Positions 11,213-24,000 of a stretch of 64,000 nucleotides of DNA are shown here, in pieces. A program made the translations under genes and the position numbers. The notes under the pieces were generated by a model. It worked only from the letters and a program-made list of their open reading frames with translations, was not told where the DNA came from and searched no databases. Within the stretch, counting starts at the first letter, position 1; each line of letters opens with the position of its first letter. Origin of the DNA: Caprella mutica. Taxonomy: Eukaryota; Arthropoda; Malacostraca; Amphipoda; Caprellidae. Location of the stretch: contig CANNZV010000935.1 in NCBI GenBank assembly GCA_947561585.1, positions 1-64,000 of the forward strand. The letters are read 5' to 3'.

Positions 11213-11989
11213 TGCCACTGTACAGATTATATCTCAAAGAGAGTGCCACTGCACAGTCCTTATCTCAAAGAGAGTGCCACTGCACAGTCCTTATCTCAAA
11301 GAGAGTGCCACTGCACAGTCCTTATCTCAAAGAGAGTGCCACTGCACAGTCCTTATCTCAAAGAGAGTGCCACTGCACAGTCCTTATCTCAAAGAGAGTG
11401 CCACTGTGCAGTCCTTATCTCAAAGAGCGTGTCACTGCACAGTCCTTATCTCAAAGAGAGTGCCACTGCACAGTCCTTATCTCAAAGAGAGTGCCACTGT
11501 GCAGTCCTTATCTCAAAGAGAGTGCCACTGTGCAGTCCTTATCTCAAAGAGAGTGTCACTGCACAGTCCTTATCTCAAAGAGAGTGCCACTGCACAGTCC
11601 TTATCTCAGAGAGTGTCACTGCACAGTCCTTATCTCAGAGAGTGCCACTGCACAGTCCTTATCTCAAAGAGTGCCACTGCACAGTCCTTATCTCAAAGAG
11701 AGTGCCACTGTGCAGTCCTTATCTCAAAGAGAGTGTCACTGCACAGTCCTTATCTCAAAGAGAGTGCCACTGCACAGTCCTTATCTCAAAGAGAGTGCCA
11801 CTGTGCAGTCCTTATCTCAAAGAGAGTGTCACTGCACAGTCCTTATCTCAAAGAGAGTGCCACTGCACAGTCCTTATCTCAGAGAGTGTCACTGCACAGT
11901 CCTTATCTCAGAGAGTGCCACTGCACAGTCCTTATCTCAAAGAGTGCCACTGCACAGTCCTTATCTCAAAGAGTGCCACAGTGTATGTT
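11213..11989. repeat. 31/29-bp minisatellite seeded by the synaptotagmin stop codon
   Basis: About 25 units, read on the minus strand as CAGTGGCACTCTCTTTGAGA then TAAGGACTGTG. Units are 31 bp, or 29 bp where one CT is missing. The gene-proximal unit contains the last codons and stop of the synaptotagmin gene (TGGCACTCTTTGAGATAA, ending 11961). The rest lies in what should be 3' UTR. A block of several units near 11545-11690 recurs near 11805-11960, showing higher-order duplication. Overlapping plus-strand frames of 254-283 codons arise because the unit lacks stops there; they are not genes. Confidence 0.95.
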
Positions 11990-12094
11990 GTGTACGTGGA
12001 CTCTGCATCACAGTCTTGTAATAGTCTCGCGACTGTGAAACTCGAACTTGTGATCCAAGTACCACTTTGCCCACGTATTTTTCGACGCTTTTAA
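11961..12094 (-). CDS. Synaptotagmin exon 12 (C2B C-terminus and stop)
   Basis: Acceptor CTTTACAG at 12095-12096, entering with two bases of a split codon. It encodes KSVEKYVGKVVLGSQVRVSQ and then SPRTQHTLWHSLR with stop TAA at 11963-11961. The KVVLG, MQSPR and WH-L blocks match the end of synaptotagmin C2B domains. The last six codons and the stop lie inside the first unit of the 31/29-bp minisatellite. Confidence 0.9.
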
Positions 12095-15000
12095 CTGTAA
12101 AGGAATATGCAGTTAGAATGTATGTGATAATAGACAAAAGTTAGTCTTCATCATGTGATTTTCATATTAATTTTAGTGTTATAGTTGTTCAATTCGGAAA
12201 TAAAATAGTACCATCTCAAGAATCTGTGTATGGTGATCAACTAACTGATATTTTAAAACTCGTACATGTCAGTGTTATTAACCTATTCATTATTTAGTAT
12301 TATTTATTTTAAATTATATGGGAAAACTAAACATGGTAAGAATAATCAATATCAAGAAAATTATTGATGGTGATATTGTGAATCTCTGTATGCCTGTAAT
12401 AATGAGTTGGCAAATAACTTACCTTTATCATCAGAACCATGGAAAGGGTTAGGTAAAACTGCTGTACCATTTGCTGTACCATTAGCTGTGCCATTTGCTG
12501 TACCATTTGCTGTACCATTAGCTGTACCATTTGCTGTACCATTTGCTGTACCATTAGATTTGTTTGTTTGTGGTAAGTCTTGTGGTTTGCGACTGCAGAC
12601 ACAAATCACAACTGAAGAAAACTCCACCTACAGGGCAAAGAATATCAGTCAATAACTTAGCATGAAACTAACCTGACTTCTCTACTATTACACACATTAC
12701 AGTTAGTTAAATTTAGACTAATTTTCTTATTCTGTAGATCTAGAAAACTGATGACCATTCATAGCAGTCTAAAATAATTGTTTTCACTATACGGGGTATT
12801 TCTTTTACTGAGCAACACTACATTCACTATAGAGGAGTCCACTATAGAACAGTTCTACTAACCAATAATCAGAGAATAGGTCCATACCTGCATGGGCTGC
12901 AGACTGAATATTAGAGTTTGGTTCCAGTGAGGTGACGCAGAGTTGTTACAGTAGCCAGTCTTCTTTTTCTTCACCAGTCTGCCTTTGTGGAGCAACAGCA
13001 CACGTACATAGGGAACTGAAACAGAGAAAGTAACTAGCTACTAGGCCACGGTATACTTCATAATCTGCTAAATTAATATTCATTATATAAAAAGTAGAAA
13101 TATATATTTATAGCATATAAATTACTTTTTTGCGATAGTTTATTTCATAATCTTGTATGATTATATTCATCAAATGACAAATAAAGTTGCAAAAATACGT
13201 ATTAATTAAAACTAAATTAGTTATTTAAGATTGACCATGTATAATGAAGAATATTGCAGTTCAAGTTTGGGTGATTAATGTGTTTGGGCCAGAAAAAGTT
13301 TCGATTGAGTTTGTGAATTTTTAAAGAGATGACACAAATTCTCCATAATAATACTGATTAACCATATTTTATTGTTATTAATTTATACAATAACAATATA
13401 ACAATGATTTCTCACAGAATTCAGTGATGTCGTCAGCTGCGGCCGAGTACTTCAACTCAGCGGCTTTGATGACACAAACGGAGAGTCTTTGAGCGGTAGG
13501 GAGGTAACTGCAGGAGATGAGAACACTACCCAAATCCTGTGAGGAGAACCAAAGGATGTAACATATATTTATTATACAGTGTAGTCTTAATATGGATGTT
13601 ACATCAACAACCATAATAAAGTTAAGTATGAATCATCTGATACACAGATCCTTTAAGGGAAAGCGTGGGATGTAACACATCATTATTATACAGTGTAGTT
13701 GTAGTATGCATGTGACCTATGGTACTATAAAAGTAAGTTACGAATTATCGGTCGCTTCCACATCTTCGGTCATATAAGAAATAACAATATAATATTTTTT
13801 TTAATCGGTATCCATGATACCTGCAGCTCCTCTTTAATGAAATCCTGTATACTGAATGTAGTGTCCTGTATACTGAAGTAGCATCTATAATGAACAAATT
13901 TTAATATAGTCTGCCGTAATGGCCATCAGTTTAGAAAACTATTGGCCATTACATGGCAGACAAAGTAACATTTGTTCACTATAGAGGCTACTTCACCATA
14001 GAGGAGTTCATCAAAGAGGAGTTCTACTGCAGCTACGGGTAACAATCAGCGGAGCAACTGCAACCACAATCACCTCTTATTTTTATTCGAACTCTTTAAC
14101 ATTTTTTCTATTCCTGCACAATGACCTTTGGTTAGTTTTACCTGAGTGGGAGGACTGAGGCAATAGGTGAGAGGAGAGCCAAAACTCTGCTCCTCCTCAA
14201 CTGGCTCCTCCTTCGCCTCTGCCACAGAGAAAGCACTTGCAGGCAGCATTCTGAGGGACACTGTGGACTCACCTAACACTGTGGGACACACCCATCGATC
14301 CTGTGACTCCAAAACCAAACGAACGACAAGATCCTGCAAATAGTACAGTATAACTACCCTATAATTAAATCCTCTATAGTGAATGTAAAGTCCTGAGTAA
14401 GGAAGTAGACTCTATAGTTAACAAATATATTCTAGTCTGCCAAAAATGGTCCTTTGTTTTCTAAAGCTGATGGCCATTTCTGGCAGACTAAAGAAAATTG
14501 TTCACTATACGGGAAAGTTCCTTGTACAAAACTCTATATTCACTATAGAGGAGTTCACTATAGAGGATTTCTAGTGTATTAAACTTGTAAGATAAATTGC
14601 AAATTGTGAAATCATTCTGTCTCTGTCAAATTTTTAAATTCATATTTTAAAATAGATCAATTCCAGCCTTAAAATTCGTCAGTTACTATTTTCCTACCTT
14701 TGGATCGATTTTCCCGATGTCTGTCACAAAAGTCTCGTTGAAAGCAGGATCGAAGGAGTGGCGTATGGTACGTGTTCTGAAAGTGGGGAAAAGGGAACAT
14801 GAATTGATTGGTAAATTAACAAATAGGTATGGATTATTGAACCAGAAAAGTGAATGATAATCATTTGATGATGATGTTGTATTATTTTTATTTTTGCAAT
14901 TTTTATCATCCTGTGTTCTGCCTAAATATTAAGAAAAAGAATATAGTCCACGTTATAGCAGCAAATAATTAACTCAATTAAAGACGTAATGGTTATTATT

Positions 15001-18000
15001 CTAACTGCAATCTAAGAGTATATTCATTAAATAATATCTATTAATTACGGTGCAAGGACAACTACCTCTTAAATATTCAGTAAGTTATACAACCTAAGCA
15101 AGAAGGACTAAAGGGTCGTACACACGCAAGGTTTTTTAAGTCTTTCCACCAGACTTTTTGCTAAGCTCCTCCTTCTTTTTCCACGAGAATATAAGAAAAA
15201 ACGATATTATTGTTATTTATTTCAGTTGGTATCCATGATACCTGCAGGTATACCAACCAAAATAAATAATTATAACATTTTTTCTTATACTATTCAAAAT
15301 TTCGTGGAAAAAGTAGGAGGAGCTTAGCAAAAAGTCTGGGGGAAAGACTTGAAAAAACCTTGCGTGTGTACGGCCCTTTAGTCCTGGGATATTAAGGGTA
15401 TATCCCAGGACTATATCCTTCTTACCTGGTTCAGAGCCCAGTGCCTTTTCCTATTCCATTTTATTTACTAATAAACATTCATTATTTAGACACTTGCTAG
15501 AAATTACACATAAGTCAAAGAATAGAAACCTGAACACATTGAGGTGCGTGGTCTTGATTCTCCTCATGCTCCTCTTCTCCTTCCAGATCATCACCCTCAC
15601 ATAGACAGGAGGAGCGACTGTTGGAGGGAGGTAGGGGTGGGAGATGCCCCGAGCCTCCTGGAGGAAAATATAATGTCAGAAATACTAAAACAAACCAACT
15701 AGATAATATTTGAAATTAAGACAATTCATTATTTGATAATCTTTGAAGGACCTGAGTTATGAAATATTTTCTATGTTAAAATTATAGAAAACGATATACG
15801 TGAAGAATTGCTCCAAAGTTATCCCACAAAAACCAATATTTCATTCATAGAAAACTATCAGTGTGCCTGAGTTATGAAGTGACCAATACTTGATATCTCA
15901 GGAGTTCCACTGTACTAACTAGCAGATGATAATTCAGTGTGATTATTTCTATGCACAGAGCCATCGCTATCATCTAATACAAAATACATCTTTTTAAAAT
16001 GCGTTTTTGTTAGACCTCATAATTTAAATGCTAATAACATTTTCTTTTCTTTAATTACGCTGACAATAGAAATAGCAACCAGGCAACCCTTTAGCTGGTA
16101 AGTATCACTCCAGTGATACACCATTATTCTTAGGTCATTATTTTTCTCACATCTTTTTCTACCATTTTATTGTGATAATAAACTAGAGGCAGTAACAGAC
16201 TTTGTTCTCTTTCAAATAATCAATAAAAAATACAATAGAAATATCAGTTTGAAAAAAAAATGTAATTTTTTCTAAAGAAATTCAGAAGAATAAAAACATC
16301 TTGAAAAGTGATAAGCTATGACATACTAAAAATTTAGAACAATCTGACGAGTTTAAGTGCCCGAAAGAGGGTTAACTGCTTTCAACTTTTCAAACAATTG
16401 GATTTCATAATTTATTATTTGGTAGATAATCGATTTTTTTTCTTTACCACATCAGTCAGCTGTCTCCATATATTTAAAAGAAAAATTAAGTATCTACCAT
16501 TAATAATTTATGAGATTTTTAGAAAGTAAAAAGCAGTCAAAGAAAATGACTGGTTGGTTAGTAAGACATTCCTAAGACTTTTTCAAGAGTTTTGCATTCA
16601 TTCTTTCGTTGAGGCCTAAAATGCCGTTCATTTTGTGTCCTTTCTCTCCTCACCGCGACTCGTATGAAGAGTTTTCCCGCTACGCCAGTCCTCTCTTCGC
16701 CTTTGGATGACTCAGCAAAAGTGGCTCTGTGGGAAAATTTACAGTCAAAGCAGAGTAGAGTAAAGTAAAAAGAAATCTATTATCTTGTCAAATTGAAGAG
16801 GTTTATATCAAAAAATTTCTAAAACGGCAAATTTATACAAATTACTAGCAAAATTTGAAAATATTTGAAGCAAGTTCCTAAGCGCGTTTAGAAGTTTAAA
16901 AATAATAGTATATAAATTCTCTAAGACTTTAATATTGTTAGATTAAGTATATTTGCCAGTGCACTTCCAAAACTTGTGAAATCCTGGCTTCAAAATTGTT
17001 TAAAAAGAGTAAAAGAGGTTTGTGACAATATGCTTTGTAAATCATAGATCTTAAGAATATCACAGACGAAATGAAATGGTATCGAATACTATATACCGCT
17101 GGTGTAGAACCATTCATTACTCTTTAATTCTCTCCATCTGTAATATCCTCTATGATTTATAAAGCATATTGTCACTATAGGGTTGTGACAACATGCTTTG
17201 TAAATCATAGATCTTAAGAATACCACAGAAGAAATGAAATGGTATCGAATACTATATACCGCTGGTGTAGAACCATTCAATACTCTTCAACCCAAGTGAA
17301 AATAGGAGAGTGTTCGAGGCAGCGGTTAAGCCGATCAGAGTACGCATCACGGCTTCGGGGAGCAGCTACAGCGCAGCGTGGGAGCCAAACTAACCGTTTT
17401 GGGGGCTAATAATTGTACTCTGGCTTAACTGCGCAAAACTACTCTGGGCACTTGCTCCTATTTGCCTTGAGCGCTGCCTAACTGCTGATGCGCGGCCCCT
17501 AGCCACAACTGTAATATTATATTACTATTAAAGAAGTTTTGGCTATGGGCCGCGTATCCGCAGTTAGGCAGCGCGTTAGGCAAATAGGAGCAAGTGCCCA
17601 GAGTAGTTCTGCGTAGTTACGCCGGAGTGGAATTAGCTTAACCGCTGCCTCGAACCTGGTCCTATTTTCTATTTGTAATTCACTCCGTCTGTAATTCTTT
17701 CAGGATCTATTGTTTTAAAAGCATATTGTCACAATCCTACTCATATGACCTCTCTGATACCCTTACTCAAGTCCTTACTCATGTCCTCACTGATGCCCTT
17801 ACTCATATGACCTTTCTGATGTCCTTACCTGATGGCGATAGAGAGTTGTCCCGATGCGTGGGGTAGAGGGGAGGCACAGTCAACGGTTGGAGAAGTTACT
17901 AATGAACCGTAACCGGTGCTGTCACACAGGGAATTCTGGAAAAGGAAACTACGGTTAGTAACTACGGTTAGTAACTACGGTAAGTAACTACGGTTAGTAA

Positions 18001-21000
18001 CTACGGTTAGTAACTACGGTTAGTAACTACGGTAAGTAACTACGGTTAGTAACTACGGTTAGTAACTACGGTTAGTAACTACGGTAAGTAACTACGGTTA
18101 GTAACTACGGTAAGTAACTACGGTTAGTAACTACGGTTAGTAACTACGGTTAGTAACTACGGTAAGTAACTACGGTTAGTAACTACGGTTAGTAACTACG
18201 GTTAGTAACTACGGTAAGTAACTACGGTTAGTAACTACGGTAAGTAACTACGGTTAGTAACTACGGGTAACTACTGTCAATTGAGAGTCTTAATCCTTTG
18301 ACTAGCGAATGTTATCTACAATATACCAATGATGTTTATGGAACAGTTCTTTACGAATATATCCATTCAATTTCCTAGTGTCACATATATACAATGTACC
18401 GCAATAATGTAAGTATGATAGAAATACAGCGCGCCACCACAGCAGATTAGTGACGCTTCCTCTCAGAGCCTATCAATGCTGTATATAATCACTTGGAGTG
18501 TTTGCAGTCAATACAGCCACTAGCTAAATAAACCAACTATCAACTAAATGACGTGCACCTCATAGAGCGCATGCATTCGCTGCCACCTATTTGACCCTCA
18601 CCCTAAACCTATTCGCTCCCAAATTGGTTATTCGAATAACAAATAATTTAATATCTAAATGCCGCCTAAAATACAACCTTCCGCAATCTGCGAAGGTAAT
18701 AAAGCATTTTTATTTCTATTAGCCTAAAAAATAATTAAAGAGGAAATACACTTATTGTTTGTAATTAATAAAAAGAGTTATTTGAAGTGAAGAACATACC
18801 AATGTGCAAAAATATTCTATTTTACCAGAGAGTTAAATCTGTCTATAATGTATAAGTTATTACCTTTACATTTATTTGTATGAAACATTAATTAGAACTA
18901 TAGCTAAAATAAGACACACACACCTACTTACTCCCACACCTAAACACCTACACACACACACATGTGTATAAATATACAGGTACGACACACCCACATGTGT
19001 ATAAATATACAGTTACGACACACACACATGTGTATAAATATACAGGTACGACACACACATGTGTATAAATATACAGGTACGACACACAAACATGTGTATA
19101 AATATACAGTTACGACACACACACATGTGTATAAATATACAGTTACGACACACACATGTGTATAAATATACAGGTACGACACACACACATGTGTATAAAT
19201 ATACAGGTACGACACACACACATGTGTATAAATATACAGGTACGACACACACACATGTGTATAAATATACAGGTACGACACACACACATGTGTATAAATA
19301 TACAGGTACGACACACACACATGTGTATAAATATACAGGTACGACACACACACATGTGTATAAATATACAGGTACGACACACACACATGTGTATAAATAT
19401 ACAGGTACGACACACACACATGTGTATAAATATACAGGTACGTGAAGAGCAAACTAGAAAACAATTTGGATTTTTTTCCCATTTTTCTAAGTGAATTTTT
19501 TTAAAGAAGTGCGTGTTTTTCATGCGTCCATAACTGTCAGTTTTTTACCTCTTATACGGTGCGTTGAAAGACGCATGTAAGTGCATACACTATAAACAGA
19601 GAGTTACATGCTAAGCTAGACAAATACACAAAACGAAGGGAATTAAAATACAAATTAAATTATTAGACTAGAATTTTAAAAGAAAAGTGGCTCAAGTTAG
19701 ATTTAGGCAACAAAATGTTAAGAAATCATTAATGTGATATCATTGCACAAAATAAAGTACAACAATCGATGCAACTTCCTATATTTCGTTATTTAAAAGT
19801 TTGTAAGAAAGAATTGTTCGATCGAATGCCTATCCAAGGACTGGCTTGGTAGCCATGGTAGCGGATTGGGTCATACGAATGAATGACTTCTTTGGAATTT
19901 GGTGAGAGGCGCTATCGAATTGCAGTCTCTGTGTGGTACTCAGGGGCGCAATTGAGAGGGACGCAAAACTTTGAGAAGAAAGGCGCAGGACTTCAAATTC
20001 ATCGCATTCCTTAAAGTTTGTGCCCTTTCAAATGATGGTTTTGGCGAGGTCTTTTTTAGATGTTTTCTTTAAGTGACCGGATAAACAAATGCGTACATTG
20101 CACTATTTAAGCACAATTGTGATTTTCAATTTGTATTTTTGCTTTTTTTATTGTTTATAACTTTATAATTCTTTCTTTAGCTATATATTACAATAATAGT
20201 TCATAAATTCTCGTTTTTTGACGCTCGAATTAATTTAGAGACTTGAGGGTGAAATGACTGTGATAAAAAAACATTTCAAATCAATATATCAAAGTTATAT
20301 TACCTAAACATGAAAGAAATTATATAATTACGCCATCTAGCGGTTAAAACGTAAATCTCCGTGCGTGCGTTTGTCACGTTTGTGTTCATAATAATAGTCA
20401 CCAAATCTGTAGCAACGCCACCTAGCGGTACAACTGACTTGTTTGCGACAACTTGGTCATAAATCAAAAATAGCTACTTTTCAGGAGAGGCATTTTAAAG
20501 TGCCTCAACATAGTGAATAGGCCTAAAATACAACAGGTGAAACAGTGTTTGAAACATCAAATAGGCCTCCAACATTTATGGAAGTATAAATAATTATATC
20601 ATTAATACAACCATCATTTAAAATTATTCTATATATGTTTATTTAAAATTGTGACATTTATGTAATGTCGTTAGGACATTTATTAGCCTCTTTAGCTATC
20701 AATTTTCCAGATACAATTAGGACACTTTTAACAAAAAATCCGCGTTTGAAGATGTAAATGTAGGGTAAGTTACGAATTATTGGACAGTGCCACATCTTCG
20801 GTCATAAAAGAAAAAAACTATATATAAAAATTATAATATTTTTAATATTTTAATTATTAGTATATATTATTTTCTTTTATGATCGAAGATGTACGAACCG
20901 ATCGATAATTCGTAACTTACCCAATAAAACTATGATTACCAAATAAAGACCCTATAAAACTATGATTACCTAATAAAGACCCTATAAAATACATTTTTAT

Positions 21001-24000
21001 GGGCTATGACGTCATAGTCCCATATACTACTTATTTCCCTCACCCGTCCACTCTGCAGTGGAGAAAGACTGTACTCGCTCATGGAGGAGTAGGTGGAGTC
21101 CCTCTTGGTGGCCAGGGCTCCAAGGAGGGCCGCGTCCACCTTCCCTCCCCCGGGGGTGTTGGGGGAGGAAGGACGGGGGGAGTTGTTGGCGGAGTTGTGG
21201 TCCTGAGTGTGGTTAGAGTGGAGGAAGGGGTCACTGGGCCTGAAAAAGAAACACTCAATGAGATGCTGAAGCAATGTTAGAAAATTTAACAAAATTTTTC
21301 CATTGAAAACAAAAAAGATAGAAATAAAAAATTTAAAATATTATTCAGCAAAATATTCCCTTGATAATGGAAATAAATAAAGGGTTAGTTACAAATTATC
21401 GAACAGTTCCACATCATCGGTCATATAACAAAAATAATGTAATGAAAATTGACTAATAATTATTCCTTATGTTTTTCATAAATGGAAGAAAATGTGGAAG
21501 TGACCGATAATTAATAACTTAGCCTACCATTTAAAAGTTAGTGTGAATATTTATTGGAATTTCAAGAAGGAAAGCAACATCTAAAAGAGGGAAATGTGTT
21601 TAGGATTAAATTCAATTGAAAAAAGAGAAATCACTTTCTATATAAGGGAAAATATATTGCTATAGTAATATTTTAACTTTGTTATCCATTAATAAATAAA
21701 AAATAAATAACAACCCTTTTATAATACAAAATACCAAGTAACAATAATCAATCTAAGAACATGAGGATATTTTTTAATTATTAATATTCATCAACCATTT
21801 AAAGCGCTACTACCAAGAAAGCGAATTATATGACACTACAGAATATGGGGTAATTATCTTATTATTAACACTGCTTTGAATTAGTATTAATTTGATATTT
21901 CTACAGGTAACATAAACACCTGCATTTTAAATGATGAAGAACTAATCAACAAAACTGCATTGAAGATAATAAAGATACGTTTTAGTAAATTATGAATCAG
22001 TGATATGAAAAAAAATTACTGTGAATCGCTACCTAGAGTCTCAGACTATTTTTTGGACTATTTTGTTTGCATCAATAGATTTCCAAGTAAAATATCTCTT
22101 TTGCACCATAACCATGTAACATGTGTATACAATACCTCTTTTGCACCATAACCATGTAACATATGTGTATACACTACCTCTTTTGCACCATAACCATGTA
22201 ACATGTGTATACAATACCTCTTTTGCACCATAACCATGTAACATATGTCTAAACTACCTCTTACATAAACACAAACGTTCAAGTTACACAAAGCGTCGCA
22301 TTTTCCTGACGATATCACTAAATCTTTGCTAATCTCTGATACAGCTGAACTTTAGCAACACTTGCCAAACTTTGAGCCAAACAACTCTAAAAAGAGAAGC
22401 ATTGCCTTTCAAAATTAGCACTTTTATCCAAACTTTACAGCTTCGTAAACAAACTAGTTAGGACTTTCAGTAAAACTTATAGCAACTAGAAGAGTAATTC
22501 TCTGGAAAATACGCTATGTGAGTTTTGTAATAAGCTATTGGTATTGAATAGCGTGTTTGTTTGATATTAGACTGGAGTAAAGTAATCACAGTAAGATATT
22601 TTTCAAGCTATTGCCAACTATATTCAAATCTTCAAATGGATAAACCTCGTACACACTATCAAACACTTCATTGATTATAGATAGTGTAATTAATTCTAAT
22701 CATTAATCTACTCATATGCATGATCGTATTTGCTGTAATTTACTTCATATATTAATAAATACAATAACTTAGTATCCTATTTTATACGTATTTCGGATAA
22801 TGATCACTGCTTTCTTTTCATAAAATTAATCAAATAATACTTTTATTGGCGACTGTACTCAATTTTATTAAGTACATTTAGTATATATATCATCTTTTCG
22901 TTCTTTAATTATTTAATTAATATATTCTTTATTTAACATAGTATTTATTCTTCTAGGTAGTTTATTTTATTTATTAATTCTTTACACTGATCCTCTCAGT
23001 GAGGTTCTACTCTAGTTAATAAGTTTCAATGTAATTATCCCTTTAGTTAATCCATTTAAATCAGTCCGCTACAACAACATCCTCGATATGGAAATACAGT
23101 GAGTGATGACGATTAGGAGATGAAGAGGTTCTGTAGTCTTCGGGGTATGTCTTTTGGTCATCTAGATAACATTGAAGATTTTGTTAATGATCTGACATGG
23201 TTTGAGTGATAAAATTATAATAATAGAAATAATAATATTTTATTGAAATATAAACAGCATAGTATGTACATTATATAACAGTATTTTACACAGAGTTTAA
23301 TGAATAGATATAAAAAATGCAGATTACAATATTCAAACAATAAGTTCGGTGCTAGCTTTTTGTTCAACACAAAGATAGTCATAAGGACTTGGCAAAGTGA
23401 AGAGATTATCAAAGTTAACAATTCACTGCACATACGAACTGATTAAGTATTGCTTATATTTCTTTTTAAATAATTTAATGGTTGGACAGTTTTGTATTTT
23501 TGAGGGAGTGCTATTCCGATTTTTTTGTAGCAATAAAAAGTAGGGATCTTCCAATTGGGACAAAAGAAGGAACTGCTCTGGTGCGAGATCTAGTGCTATA
23601 AGGATGTGTAGATATAAACAACATATTTTGTAGCAAAGGTAAACAACTAACGACTGATGTAACTTGACAATATAATAGTGTAACGACTGAAGTGAAATTG
23701 ACAAAGTAACGACTGATGTAACTTGACAATATAATAGTGTAACGACTGAAGTGAAATTGACAAAGTAACGACTGATGTAACTTGTCAATATAATAGTGTA
23801 ACGACTGAAGTGAAATTGACAAAGTAACGACTGATGTAACTTGACAATATAATAGTGTAACGACTGAAGTGAAATTGACAAAGTAACGACTGATGTAACT
23901 TGTCAATATAATAGTGTAACGACTGAAGTGAAATTGACAAAGTAACGACTGATGTAACTTGATAATGTAGCAATTTAGTTCCATTAGGCTTAAGTTATTA

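Noticed and set aside
11203..12094. Overlapping plus-strand ORFs of 254-283 codons with SPYLKESATAQ-type repeats
   Set aside because: They come from a 31/29-bp minisatellite that cycles through frames. The real coding signal here is on the minus strand (synaptotagmin exon 12).
12327..12602. Alternative minus frame LMVQQMVQQ across exon 11
   Set aside because: Does not keep phase with exons 10 and 12; the NGTA frame does.
18940..19523. Several ORFs on both strands, YLYIYTHVCV and MCINIQVRHTH repeats
   Set aside because: Period of 33 bp keeps every stop-free phase open. No splice context or family similarity.
20999..21280. 93-codon plus ORF, Gly/Val rich
   Set aside because: Antisense shadow of synaptotagmin exon 3, whose splice sites and phase fit the minus-strand gene.
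22263..23644. Search for tRNA or rRNA genes here and elsewhere in the window
   Set aside because: No cloverleaf with a GGTTCGAATCC-type arm and paired acceptor, and no rRNA core sequence was recognised by eye.
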